Shown here one piece after another: positions 7,918 through 15,533 of a stretch of 20,176 nt of DNA. The notes under the pieces were generated by a model that searched no databases, was not told where the DNA came from, and saw only the letters and a list, made by a program, of their open reading frames with translations. The stretch's first letter is position 1, and each line of letters begins with the position of its first letter. The position numbers and the translations under genes were made by a program. The stretch is from Pelosinus fermentans (GTDB lineage: Bacteria; Bacillota; Negativicutes; DSM-13327), in the NCBI GenBank assembly GCA_002434245.1, contig DJJR01000011.1, positions 1 to 20,176 on the forward strand, given 5' to 3'.

Positions 7918-9120
7918 ATGCTAAAACACAAGAATGTATTACTTGTTTTAGGAATTATCTTTATTGCTTCTAATTTAAGAACTCCGCTGACAGCATTAGG
8001 ACCGCTCGTTAGCGATATACGTTCTGATCTTAGTATTTCAAACGGTATGACTGGCTTCCTTACGACACTGCCATTGCTTACCTTTGCAGGACTTTCGCTG
8101 CCCTCGTCTAAATTAGGCACCAAAATAGGCAATGAACTTGCCATATTTCTTGGCCTTATTGTATTAATTGCCGGCATACTACTGCGCTCTGCAGGAGGAA
8201 GTGCCGCCTTGTTCGCCGGAACATTTCTGATTGGTATGGGAATTGTGGTCGGGAATGTTCTAATCCCCAGTATTATAAAACAAAAATTCCCTGAAAAAGT
8301 GGGATTAATAACCAGTATTTTTTCAATTGCCATGTCTCTCTCGGCGGGAATTTCATCTGGCATGAGCGTGCCGCTTGCCAACGATCTCCATTGGGGATGG
8401 CGTCAGTCCCTGCTGGTGTGGATCTTGGTTGCTGTAGCAGCCATCATCTTTTGGCTGCCTCAACTTTATCATCGCGAAAGAGCAGTAATGACCTCAAAAC
8501 CAGCTTCCACTGCTAACTCAGTTTGGCATTCTTCTCTGGCCTGGCAAGTGGCCTTCTTTATGGGGCTGCAGTCATTTCTTTTTTATTGCTTCATTGCCTG
8601 GTTTCCTGCAGTTCTCCAAAGCCATGGCTTAAGTATGGCAACTGCCGGCTGGCTACTGTCTTTTTTCCAGATCATTGCCATCCCTGCCTCGTTTATCGTA
8701 CCAATATTAGCTGATCGCCTCAACGACCAACGTGGTATTACGGCAATTTTCTGCCTGGTCTATTTTATGGGACTGCTTGGACTTCTGCTGAGTAAAAATA
8801 TAATACTGCTCACTACATCAGTTGCCTTGATGGGAGTTGGCGGAGGTGCCTGCATCAGCTTAGCATTTACTTTTATCGGGCTACGCAGCAGAAATGGCGC
8901 TCAAGCTGCAGAGTTATCGGGAATGGCTCAGTCTGTGGGCTATTTGTTAGCGGCCGCAGGTCCAATTCTGATTGGTTATCTATTTGATTACACGCAAACC
9001 TGGGCTTCTTCTATTGTCGTATGGCTAATTATCACGTTACTTCTCCTATATGCCGGTCTTGGTGCCGGACGAAACCGATACATTTTCCCAATGGACGAGC
9101 TTCAAAAAAGCCCTAATTAA
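7918..9120 (+). CDS. MFS transporter, CynX/NimT family
   Basis: This 400-residue, 12-helix major facilitator belongs to the CynX/NimT (COG2807-like) group, whose characterised members move cyanate, 2-nitroimidazole or other small compounds. The hallmark N-terminus is visible: IIFIASNLRTPLTALGPL, with the TM1 Asn-Leu-Arg and the following Gly-Pro-Leu. GMGIVVGNVLIPSIIK and WGWRQSLLVW are also typical. Twelve hydrophobic segments can be counted across the full length. It lies 94 bp after the TolC gene on the same strand with a moderate AAGG ribosome binding site. No terminator is visible between them, so read-through is possible, although function in the tripartite pump is unlikely. The substrate is unknown. 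Confidence 0.9.
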   Translation: MLKHKNVLLVLGIIFIASNLRTPLTALGPLVSDIRSDLSISNGMTGFLTTLPLLTFAGLSLPSSKLGTKIGNELAIFLGLIVLIAGILLRSAGGSAALFAGTFLIGMGIVVGNVLIPSIIKQKFPEKVGLITSIFSIAMSLSAGISSGMSVPLANDLHWGWRQSLLVWILVAVAAIIFWLPQLYHRERAVMTSKPASTANSVWHSSLAWQVAFFMGLQSFLFYCFIAWFPAVLQSHGLSMATAGWLLSFFQIIAIPASFIVPILADRLNDQRGITAIFCLVYFMGLLGLLLSKNIILLTTSVALMGVGGGACISLAFTFIGLRSRNGAQAAELSGMAQSVGYLLAAAGPILIGYLFDYTQTWASSIVVWLIITLLLLYAGLGAGRNRYIFPMDELQKSPN

Positions 9121-9321
9121 GACAAGCAGAGGTTAGATGCGCGATTACCTGCCAATGGCAAGCGGTCATCAAGGAATGACTGCCTGGGAAAAATTGTTAG
9201 TCTACGACAACTTGAATAACCATATCCCGTTTAACCTATGACCATGTATACAGCAGCCGTTAACAGCTATAGCCCATCCTGCGGGACGCTAAGTACATTC
9301 ATGGAAAGGAGGTAGTGGAAA

Positions 9322-9530
9322 ATGATTAACCTGAAAAAAGTTGTTGTTGCCTACGACAGCTGCGAACACAGCAAAAAAGCACTGGACTGGGCCATTCACA
9401 TGGCGCAGCTCACTCATGCGACAATCGACGTGATCATGGTCCTGGTTCCTTCCGCCATCAGTACGCGGTCCGCCGACGCCTATGCGTCTCATTACAGGGA
9501 GGCAATGATTATGGGAACGCTTGTGCGCTT
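9322..9530 (+). pseudogene. Truncated universal stress protein (N-terminal part)
   Basis: The first 60-65 codons encode the N-terminal half of a UspA-type protein: the first strand KKVVVAYDSCEHSKKALDWA, with the nucleotide-contact Asp and Ser region, then AIHMAQLTHATIDVIMVL. A strong AAAGGAGG (9305-9312) lies 9 bp before the ATG, so this was once a normal gene. After about REAMIMGTL the frame runs into sequence that is antisense to the 3' end of the next gene (stop at 9533-9531). It continues there without homology to 9630. A full protein would be about 140 residues, with GxxG and G(S/T) motifs that are absent here. The break therefore marks a deletion or insertion junction between about 9508 and 9531. 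The region 9121-9321 upstream shows no gene I can support. Confidence 0.7.
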
Positions 9531-10766
9531 TTATAGATTTATATGCGTATCCTTATACAAAACTGCTATTGCCGCTGCTATAAGGATCATCCCCATAAAA
9601 GCGGGTGCCGCAGACCCGAGTGATACATAGATTTGACCTCCAATGATAGGCCCAATCATTCTTGCTAAAGCCTGAATCGATTGGCTGCCTCCTTGAATCC
9701 TTCCTTGTTCACTAGAATCAACAGACTTGGAGAGCATCCCATTGAATGAAGGCCCAAAGATCGAATCACCAAAACCAAATATAAACATTCCGGCGATAAG
9801 AAAAGGATAGAATGAGAACAAAGCCGATGCTGCAATAAGACCGTAGCCTATAATCTCCGAAACCATTCCAAGAATTGCTATCTGTTTATCACTCAATTCT
9901 GTCAAAAGCTTTGGCATTATGAAACCTTGTGAGATGATGTCTTGGAAACCCATAATTGAAAACATAAGTCCGATTAGTTCAGGCTTCCAATTGAAAGTAT
10001 CCATTGTAAATTGTGAAAAAATTGCCTGTAAAGACCCGTTGGGTATCCAAAGTAAGAACGCTGAGACAAGCAGCCTTTTTAAGTTCTTCATGGAAAGTAT
10101 GTTTGCAAGCTGTGTAAATGGATTCAGTCTTATAAAGGTAATCTCTTTCAGTCTATTATTCTTGTCAAGGCTCTCAGGCATAAAAAAGAATCCATAAACA
10201 ACATTCAATAACGTTATTATTGCTCCAAAGTACATGGGTATAGAATAACCAAACTTGGCAAGTAATCCGCCTAGAGTTGGGCCAATGACGGTGCCTACAC
10301 CTACAACGGCACTCACCCATCCAAAGTATTTGGTTCTCTGTTCTGGAGGAATGATGTCTGCAAAATATGCGAAGATAGTGCTTATGCTCCCGCCTGTTAT
10401 ACCTTCTATTATGCGCCCGGCAAATAGTACCCATAAAGCTCCTCCTATGCCAAAAATGAAGTATCCGATTGCGGAACCCAAAAGGCATACTAAGAGCAAT
10501 GGACGACGGCCATATTTGTCGCTCAAAGCTCCAAGTGCGGGGGCCGCAAAAAACACGCAGACTGCATAAACAGAGGTCAGCAGCGTGACAACTATAGCTT
10601 GCTCTCCGGGATTGCTTGTATAAGGCTGCACTAAGAATGGGACGACAGGTATTATGATACTGAAACCTATTCCGCAAAGAAACACAGAGATAAGACCGAA
10701 TATTAAAGCGTGTTTATCTATTGTTTGTTCTGTGTTCTGTTTATTGTATGGTCTAAATTTGAGCAT
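9531..10766 (-). CDS. MFS drug efflux transporter, TetA/DHA1-like
   Basis: This 411-residue, 12-helix major facilitator resembles tetracycline and multidrug antiporters of the DHA1 family. Motif A is clear in the loop after TM2 (GALSDKYGRRPLLL), and the motif C region is visible in TM5 (AVVGVGTVIGPTLGGLLAKFG). The second half contains GFGDSIFGPSFNGMLSKSV and QSIQALARMIGPIIGG. An inverted repeat covers the -10 region of its own promoter, and a MarR gene lies just upstream on the same strand, so drug-responsive MarR control is likely. The gene is more AT-rich than the preceding efflux operon. Its 3' end abuts a truncated stress protein gene and no terminator is visible there, which suggests that the block was acquired. 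The substrate is not determinable. Confidence 0.92.
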   Translation of the reverse strand: MLKFRPYNKQNTEQTIDKHALIFGLISVFLCGIGFSIIIPVVPFLVQPYTSNPGEQAIVVTLLTSVYAVCVFFAAPALGALSDKYGRRPLLLVCLLGSAIGYFIFGIGGALWVLFAGRIIEGITGGSISTIFAYFADIIPPEQRTKYFGWVSAVVGVGTVIGPTLGGLLAKFGYSIPMYFGAIITLLNVVYGFFFMPESLDKNNRLKEITFIRLNPFTQLANILSMKNLKRLLVSAFLLWIPNGSLQAIFSQFTMDTFNWKPELIGLMFSIMGFQDIISQGFIMPKLLTELSDKQIAILGMVSEIIGYGLIAASALFSFYPFLIAGMFIFGFGDSIFGPSFNGMLSKSVDSSEQGRIQGGSQSIQALARMIGPIIGGQIYVSLGSAAPAFMGMILIAAAIAVLYKDTHINL

Positions 10767-10801
10767 TAATTTCTCCCTTCAAAAGATAATTTAACTTCCT
10801 C

Positions 10802-10835
10802 GGAAGCAAAATTATCGTATCGCATTTTTGCTTCC
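10802..10835. promoter_or_regulatory. Probable MarR operator in the MFS promoter
   Basis: On the minus strand GGAAGCAAAAAT and ATTTTGCTTCC form an inverted repeat, with arms at 10824-10835 and 10802-10812, centred on the -10 box TACGAT. A similar half-site, GAAACAAAAAT, occupies the same place between -35 and -10 in the promoter of the neighbouring MarR gene. This fits one repressor controlling both genes; the identity of the binder is inferred. Confidence 0.7.
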
Positions 10836-10842
10836 TTGTCAA
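10814..10842 (-). promoter_or_regulatory. Sigma-A promoter of the MFS transporter
   Basis: Read on the minus strand, a perfect -35 TTGACA (10842-10837) and a -10 TACGAT (10819-10814) are separated by 17 bp. They lie between the terminator of the MarR gene and the start of the transporter gene, so the transporter has its own promoter. Confidence 0.8.
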
Positions 10843-10854
10843 CAAAATAATAGC

Positions 10855-10892
10855 AATAAAAATGCAGCCCGTTCTCAATAGAGTTGGGCTGC
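10855..10892 (-). terminator. Terminator of the minus-strand MarR gene
   Basis: GCAGCCC (10864-10870) pairs with GGGCTGC (10886-10892). Read on the minus strand, the stem is followed by ATTTTTATTG. It lies about 40 bp past the MarR stop and before the transporter promoter, which separates the two transcripts. Confidence 0.75.
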
Positions 10893-10932
10893 CTATAGCT
10901 TTTCATTATTCAAATTTATTCCAACTTAGTAT

Positions 10933-11388
10933 CTATCCCAGTTTCTTTATTTCTGCATCCAAATGCCTACTGTATTTTTCCACAAAGCTAAGCATACTGT
11001 CGAATTGTTCCTCGGTTACCTGCTCAAATACGGATTTATCCCGCTCTTGAAACTCTTTGTGCAGTTCCTCATGAATTTTATAAATTACTTTTCCTTGGTC
11101 AGTAAGCCTAAAATAGATTTCTTTCTTGTTATCCGGCTTCCGGTAGCTTTCGATAGTGCCTTTTTTTATGAGCTTTTTAGTTAATTTACTTATAGCACCG
11201 GTAGTCATATAAAAGGACTCCGCAAGTTTTACCACGTTGGAATCTACATTTCTTCCAATGTACTCGATACAATGTACTTCAGAAGGCTTATAACCTTTAA
11301 GACTGTCTTCCATCTTAAACTTATTAAGCAAAACCATCTTATTTAATAAGTCCCTGAAACCCATTATGACCTGTTCTTCTTTGTTCAT
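10933..11388 (-). CDS. MarR family transcriptional regulator (second)
   Basis: This MarR-type winged-helix regulator is probably the local repressor of the MFS transporter downstream. The core includes VKLAESFYMTTGAISKLTKKLIKKGTI, of which TTGAISKLTKKL is the recognition helix. The wing is ESYRKPDNKKEIYFRLTDQG, followed by a long dimerisation helix. I place the start at the ATG at 11388, with GGAGG 7-8 bp upstream, which gives about 151 residues. The longer reading from 11421 begins upstream of or at the expected transcription start of the promoter at 11423-11451, so it is unlikely. It differs clearly in sequence from the MarR protein at the left of the window. Confidence 0.9.
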   Translation of the reverse strand: MNKEEQVIMGFRDLLNKMVLLNKFKMEDSLKGYKPSEVHCIEYIGRNVDSNVVKLAESFYMTTGAISKLTKKLIKKGTIESYRKPDNKKEIYFRLTDQGKVIYKIHEELHKEFQERDKSVFEQVTEEQFDSMLSFVEKYSRHLDAEIKKLG

Positions 11389-11422
11389 GGTCTGTCCTCC
11401 CACCCGTTGGTGCATTAACAAT

Positions 11423-11451
11423 ATTATATTAAATTTTTGTTTCTATTTCAA
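11423..11451 (-). promoter_or_regulatory. Sigma-A promoter of the second MarR gene
   Basis: On the minus strand -35 TTGAAA (11451-11446) and a perfect -10 TATAAT (11428-11423) are separated by 17 bp. The spacer contains GAAACAAAAAT, which resembles the operator half-site in the transporter promoter. AATATTAT (11420-11427) and ATAATATT (11451-11458) form an 8-bp inverted repeat around the promoter. Confidence 0.8.
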
Positions 11452-11460
11452 TAATATTAA

Positions 11461-11480
11461 TGGGACACGGGGACAGGTTC
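11461..11480. repeat. Dispersed GGGACAGGTTC-type repeat, truncated copy 2
   Basis: TGGGACACGGGGACAGGTTC matches the first 20 bases of copy 3 (12977-13014) with one difference. The right arm of the hairpin (TTGTCCC) is missing. It lies between the MarR promoter and the end of the AraC gene, in the same orientation as copy 3, so the two copies bracket the AraC-LysE pair. Confidence 0.75.
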
Positions 11481-11509
11481 AAATTGTTTATTACGTGGAT
11501 ATTTCCACC

Positions 11510-12286
11510 TTAATTAAAATTTGATTTATATTCCGACGCTGTTATTCCATAAATTTTTTTAAAATGCTTATTTAAATGAGATAAATCAACAAAGCCACAT
11601 TCTGCTATAGCCACGTAAATGTCATTGTTACTTTCTAGCAATTGCTTTGCACGATTTACCTTGCAAAATATAAAATATTGATATGGCGTGATTCCAGTAT
11701 TAGCATTAAATAACCTGATAAACTGAAACTTTGACATGGCAAGCTCTTTGCATATTACATCAAGACTCAGTACATCTTCTAATTTAGAATAAATCATTTC
11801 CTTTGCTTTTCTAATTAGTTTATTGTCTTTTCTGTAATCTGTACAAATAGTAGCTGGATTAAAGTTATCTACGAGAGATAAGAGCAACTCACTACACAAA
11901 GCTTCATCTTTTTCACTTAGAATTGCGCCTGAAAGGCTTAAGATACTTTTCCTAAGAGCTTGATTATAGACAATTGGTGATGTAAAACGAACAATTTCTT
12001 TTTTCCCAAGTATCTCCAAGAACAGCATCGGCTCAATATATAGCATAACATAATCAAGCCCCCTACTATCATGTGCCCTGCCGTCATGCATCTGTTCAGG
12101 ATTAAAGAGCATAACCCCAGTCTCATATGATGAATGTAAACTGCCATCTAAATTATATTCTTGAATGCCACGTAGAGTTACACCTAATGCGTATTCTTCA
12201 TGACAATGTTTTTTATATGTGAAATCAGTAAAACTAGCTGATAGCGCAGTGATATCTGATGATTTTTTATATATGAATTTTTCCAT
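11510..12286 (-). CDS. AraC family transcriptional regulator
   Basis: This regulator has an N-terminal cupin-like sensor (YKKHCHEEYALGVTLRG ... FNPEQMHDGRAH, typical of the AraC-binding domain, about residues 20-90). A C-terminal pair of AraC helix-turn-helices follows, at about residues 160-258 (SLDVICKELAMSKFQFIRLFNANTG; then IAECGFVDLSHLNKHFKKIYGITASEY). The gene overlaps the upstream LysE gene. I prefer the ATG at 12286, which lies 9 bp after AGGAG. The ATG at 12295, which overlaps the LysE stop as ATGA, has no space after the same AGGAG. Genes of this combination usually have the AraC protein controlling the exporter, here by autoregulation of a shared transcript. The ligand is unknown. 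No good terminator is visible after it. Confidence 0.9.
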   Translation of the reverse strand: MEKFIYKKSSDITALSASFTDFTYKKHCHEEYALGVTLRGIQEYNLDGSLHSSYETGVMLFNPEQMHDGRAHDSRGLDYVMLYIEPMLFLEILGKKEIVRFTSPIVYNQALRKSILSLSGAILSEKDEALCSELLLSLVDNFNPATICTDYRKDNKLIRKAKEMIYSKLEDVLSLDVICKELAMSKFQFIRLFNANTGITPYQYFIFCKVNRAKQLLESNNDIYVAIAECGFVDLSHLNKHFKKIYGITASEYKSNFN

Positions 12287-12291
12287 ATCTA

Positions 12292-12888
12292 TCATCTCCT
12301 CATAATCTCAACTAGTCCCGAACCGATTATAGCAGAATAGATTAAAAAAAGTGACATACTTATATTTACCAGCTTTTGATACTTCAGTAGGAGATCCTTG
12401 AAAATCGCCCCAAAAAGTACCCAGGTCACAAATGCTAAAAAACCAACAATGGTAATAACTGCAACAAATATTGTTAATATATGGTATTCTGTATAGTATG
12501 GCATAACAAAACTTGGAATTACCGTCATTGTAAACAACACCACTTTAGGATTTACAAACTGCATAATGAAACCAGTCCTAAAGGTAGCAACTTGTTCTAC
12601 CGTTGATCCTGATGTATCCATATTATATATCTGATAAGCCAAATACAAAATATAAAGACTTCCGATTATCTGCATTATAATCAAAATTTTAGGTATTACG
12701 ACCACAAGCACGGTATTTAATATAGCAGAGATTGCAAGTAAGGCACCAAAGGCAATTGTAGCTCCATATGTGTATTCCATAGCTTTTTTTATTCCAAAAC
12801 CCTGCACCGTCGACAATATAACAATGTTGGTAGGTCCAGGTGTAAAGGTTATAATAACGCAGTATATTAAAAAAGCTGTAATGTCCAT
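12292..12888 (-). CDS. LysE/RhtB family amino acid exporter
   Basis: This 198-residue inner-membrane exporter belongs to the LysE superfamily, which exports amino acids or related small molecules. The N-terminal hallmark FTPGPTNIVI is present, and the central FRTGFIMQFVNPKVVLF matches the conserved 'G...NPK' segment. About six hydrophobic segments are seen, with the usual length of about 200. GAGGAG lies 9 bp before the ATG. It is the first gene of a two-gene unit with the AraC regulator. Its codon use is AT-rich like the MFS/MarR pair next to it, and the unit is bracketed by direct repeats. The substrate is not determinable. Confidence 0.92.
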   Translation of the reverse strand: MDITAFLIYCVIITFTPGPTNIVILSTVQGFGIKKAMEYTYGATIAFGALLAISAILNTVLVVVIPKILIIMQIIGSLYILYLAYQIYNMDTSGSTVEQVATFRTGFIMQFVNPKVVLFTMTVIPSFVMPYYTEYHILTIFVAVITIVGFLAFVTWVLFGAIFKDLLLKYQKLVNISMSLFLIYSAIIGSGLVEIMRR

Positions 12889-12976
12889 GCGATACGCTCC
12901 TCAGATGTTATTCTCATGAATAATACATCAAAGAAAAAAATACGTATAGTATATTATTGCAATCTGCCAATTTACA

Positions 12977-13014
12977 TGGGACACAGGGACAGGTTCCTTG
13001 TCCCATTTAAAACC
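12977..13014. repeat. Dispersed GGGACAGGTTC-type hairpin repeat, intact copy 3
   Basis: This is the best of the three copies: TGGGACACAGGGACAGGTTC followed by CTTGTCCCATTTAAAACC. GGGACAGG and CTTGTCCC pair around a TTC loop. It lies upstream of the LysE gene. The rest of 12889-13180 holds the LysE leader and the terminator of the HlyC-type gene, and no gene. Confidence 0.75.
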
Positions 13015-13050
13015 GCTATATTCTATATTGTCTTTCTATCGCTATATCAA

Positions 13051-13106
13051 ACGAAAAGAGAAGGTGCCATAATACACTAACTAACGTAGTATGGCACCTT
13101 CTCTTT
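13051..13106 (-). terminator. Strong terminator of the LysR-HlyC operon
   Basis: A perfect 17-bp inverted repeat (13055-13071 and 13090-13106; inner arm GTGCCATA/TATGGCAC) has an 18-nt loop. On the minus strand the stem is followed by TTTTC (13057 downwards). It is about 75 bp past the HlyC-type stop codon. The + strand side also has CTCTTTCTATA, but no + strand gene ends here. Confidence 0.85.
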
Positions 13107-13180
13107 CTATATACTAAATCCTTCTAGAGCCTATTACAGGGAACGGTGATTATGAGAACACCTGCCGCCTTGGGCAGCCC

Positions 13181-14545
13181 CTACTCTGACGATTCTACTT
13201 CATCATTTGAGATTTTGCGCAGCAACACCCGGCTAATGCGCATGTTATCAACTTCCTCGATAATAAACGCATAGCCTGCATAGTCGACCTGCTGTCCAAC
13301 TCTGGGTGGCATCTCTACCCGGGATGTCACCCAGCCGCCAAGAGTATCAATATCCTCAGCATCCAGATTCATCCCAAACACTTCATTGACTTCCCCTAGC
13401 AGCAGACGACCGTCAACAGAATGGGTATTCTTCTCCCGGATTTCGACAACCGGCCGCTCTTCATCAAATTCATCCTGGATTTCGCCTACGATTTCTTCCA
13501 ATATATCTTCGATCGTCACCAAACCGGCAGTACCACCGTATTCATCAATCACGATCGCGATTTGCGCTTTGTTCTTTTGCAAAAGTTTCAGTAAATCACT
13601 AATGGGCATGGACTCGGGAACAGCGATGACTTCCCGCACCATTTCTTGCAGTGTAGTATTTTTGCCTTTCGAAAGCGCTGCAAGCAAATCTTTGCTATGA
13701 ACAAACCCGATGATGTTATCTTTATCCGGGTCGCAGACAGGAAAACGAGTGAGTCGCTCGTTCACCGCTTTTTCTAAATTAACACTAAAGGAATCCTGTA
13801 CATATAAGCAGACCATATCGGTACGGGGAATCATCACTTCACTGGCATGTCTTTCAGCAAAATCAAAGATATTATCGACAAACGTGAGTTCCGTCTTATT
13901 GATAAAACCCTGCCGATGGCTCTCTTCCATGAGAATACGAATTTCCTCCTCAGTATGAGCAGCTTCATGTTCACTCATCACTTGAATACCTGCCATTCGG
14001 AGAATCCAATTCGCCAAATTATTTAACACAAAGATTGCCGGATACATCAGCTTATAAAAAGCAATGAGCGGCACCGATGTCCAGATCGTTACACTGGCAG
14101 ATTTTTGAATGGCCAAGGACTTGGGGGCCAGTTCACCAAGTACAATATGCAGTGCGGTAATAACCGAGAATGCAATTGCAAAGGAAACAGTATGAATCAT
14201 AGCGGCCGATAATCCGAACTTCAGCAATATCGGCTCAATCAGATGGGCAATGGCTGGCTCACCAATCCAGCCGAGACCTAGCGAGGCCAGGGTAATTCCC
14301 AGTTGACAGGCCGATAAATAGGCATCCAGATTGTCCACCAGTTTCTTCGCATATTTGGCACGCATATTCCCTTCCTGTAAAAGCGTGTCAATCCGCGTAC
14401 TGCGTACCTTAACCATAGCAAACTCAGCCGCAACGAAAAAACCATTTAATAACACTAAAAACATAACCAGAAAAAGATTCCATACTATAGACGCAGGGTC
14501 CAATACATTCCGATCTCCCGAAAAATCCCGGGAGTATCGGTTCAC
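13181..14545 (-). CDS. HlyC/CorC family (CNNM-CBS) membrane protein
   Basis: This 454-residue protein has the three-part plan of the family: a DUF21/CNNM membrane domain at about residues 20-210 (VLLNGFFVAAEFAMVKVRSTRID ... SACQLGITLASLGLGWIGEP), a pair of CBS domains at about 220-345 (VMIPRTDMVCL; AQIAIVIDEYGGTAGLVTIEDILEEIVGEI), and a CorC_HlyC domain at about 360-440 (DTLGGWV). Relatives take part in Mg2+/Co2+ or Na+-coupled cation transport; the old name hemolysin is misleading. The GTG at 14545 overlaps the LysR stop (GTGA) but sits directly against AGGAGG without spacing. A hairpin (14515-14534) follows, and the conserved part begins near a TTG at 14503. The start is therefore uncertain by 14 codons. 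Confidence 0.92.
   Translation of the reverse strand: MNRYSRDFSGDRNVLDPASIVWNLFLVMFLVLLNGFFVAAEFAMVKVRSTRIDTLLQEGNMRAKYAKKLVDNLDAYLSACQLGITLASLGLGWIGEPAIAHLIEPILLKFGLSAAMIHTVSFAIAFSVITALHIVLGELAPKSLAIQKSASVTIWTSVPLIAFYKLMYPAIFVLNNLANWILRMAGIQVMSEHEAAHTEEEIRILMEESHRQGFINKTELTFVDNIFDFAERHASEVMIPRTDMVCLYVQDSFSVNLEKAVNERLTRFPVCDPDKDNIIGFVHSKDLLAALSKGKNTTLQEMVREVIAVPESMPISDLLKLLQKNKAQIAIVIDEYGGTAGLVTIEDILEEIVGEIQDEFDEERPVVEIREKNTHSVDGRLLLGEVNEVFGMNLDAEDIDTLGGWVTSRVEMPPRVGQQVDYAGYAFIIEEVDNMRISRVLLRKISNDEVESSE
14515..14534 (-). promoter_or_regulatory. Hairpin at the start of the HlyC-type gene
   Basis: CTCCCG and CGGGAG form a 6-bp GC-rich stem with an 8-nt loop, beginning about 10 nt after the AGGAGG of this gene. 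Depending on the true start, the hairpin lies in the first codons or between the ribosome binding site and a TTG start. It could modulate initiation. Confidence 0.4.
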
Positions 14546-15429
14546 CTCCTTTTTTTATAACCTGTTGCTGTATCGAGAAATTGTTTTACCAATGTTGAAT
14601 TGTCGTCTGTTCTCCAAGCGATACTCATTTCTACGCGTGGGGCTTCTCCTTCAATACTAACATAAGTCACGTCCCGCCCATGTAATTTCGCCGTTGATCT
14701 TGGTACGATGCTTATACTCAGTCCTGCTGCTACCAACCCGACAACGGTTTGAATTTCTTTTACATGCTGACGAACGATTGGACTAAACCCGGCATCACGG
14801 CATTTTGAGAGGATGTCATCGTACCAGCTCGGCCAAACCTCCCTCTCTACTAATATAAATCGTTCCGTGCTCAGATCACCCATGGATATAGAAGCGCGCT
14901 GCGCAAGTGGGTGCAGCTTTGGTACGACGGCGATACATGTCTCTTGATGAACTGAACAGAGTGATATAAACGGATCAGCCACAGGGGTTCTTACAAAACC
15001 AATGTCAATTTCCTTATGGTGAAGTGCCTCAATTTGCATCGGTGTAGACATCTCATGAAAAACCAAATCTACATATGGAAACTGCTCCTGAAACGCCCGA
15101 ACAATGATTGGAAGAATATCGAATGTTGCAGACCCGACAAACCCCAGCACTAACCGGCCAAGCATTCCCATCTCTGCCCTTAGAGCTGCATCCTTAGCCC
15201 GCTCTAATTGGGTAAAAACGTGGCGAATTTCCTGCAAGAAAACCTTCCCTGCACTTGTAAGTTCTACATGTCGTTTTGTTCTCTTTAACAATTTTACTCC
15301 AAGTTCTCTTTCAAGCTGTAAAATTTGCTGGCTTAGAGGTGGCTGTGTCATCTGTAACCGCAGTGCAGCGCGGCCAAAATGCAATTCTTCCGCCACAGCT
15401 GTGAAATATTCAAGCTGACGCAGTTCCAC
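14542..15429 (-). CDS. LysR family transcriptional regulator
   Basis: This is a 295-residue LysR-type regulator. The N-terminal winged HTH is typical: VELRQLEYFTAVAEELHFGRAA, then QPPLSQQILQLERELGVKLL. A periplasmic-binding-like effector domain spans about residues 90-290 (LVLGFVGSATFDILPIIVRAF; GLVAAGLSISIVPRS). HFGRAALRLQMTQPPLSQQI resembles the BenM/CatM branch that senses aromatic compounds, but the ligand is not determined. I choose the GTG at 15429, 9 bp after AGGAGG. The ATG at 15501 would fall at the transcription start of the promoter at 15506-15533. It is upstream of and overlaps the HlyC-type gene, which is unusual because LysR targets are commonly divergent. The divergent side here is occupied by an insertion element, which may have displaced a former target. 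Confidence 0.92.
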   Translation of the reverse strand: MELRQLEYFTAVAEELHFGRAALRLQMTQPPLSQQILQLERELGVKLLKRTKRHVELTSAGKVFLQEIRHVFTQLERAKDAALRAEMGMLGRLVLGFVGSATFDILPIIVRAFQEQFPYVDLVFHEMSTPMQIEALHHKEIDIGFVRTPVADPFISLCSVHQETCIAVVPKLHPLAQRASISMGDLSTERFILVEREVWPSWYDDILSKCRDAGFSPIVRQHVKEIQTVVGLVAAGLSISIVPRSTAKLHGRDVTYVSIEGEAPRVEMSIAWRTDDNSTLVKQFLDTATGYKKRR

Positions 15430-15505
15430 GCTATGATTCCTCCTAATTAAGTCGTTTTCCGACTTACGAATGTAATATTTATATATTAGACGCGATTTCA
15501 TTCTT

Positions 15506-15533
15506 ATTGTAAAGTATTTTCATAAAGAGTCAA
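15506..15533 (-). promoter_or_regulatory. Promoter of the LysR-HlyC operon
   Basis: On the minus strand -35 TTGACT (15533-15528) and -10 TACAAT (15511-15506) are separated by 16 bp. The predicted transcript start, near 15499, is compatible with the GTG start at 15429. Confidence 0.7.

Noticed and set aside
7881..8381. Minus-strand ORF (166 codons) opposite the CynX/NimT-type gene
   Set aside because: Antisense shadow of a clear 12-helix transporter; low-complexity composition and no start signals.
9137..9241. Small + strand ORF of 34 codons (MRDYLPMASGH...) between the CynX-type gene and the usp fragment
   Set aside because: No recognisable similarity and a ribosome binding site that is too close to the start; not supported as a gene.
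10174..10677. Long minus-strand ORF (167 codons) overlapping the MFS transporter gene in another frame
   Set aside because: A shadow of the transporter gene; Cys/Arg/His-rich composition and no ribosome binding site or similarity.
13158..13178. Short GC stem (CTGCC...GGGCAG) next to the stop of the HlyC-type gene
   Set aside because: No T-run follows on either strand; the 17-bp stem at 13055-13106 is the convincing terminator.
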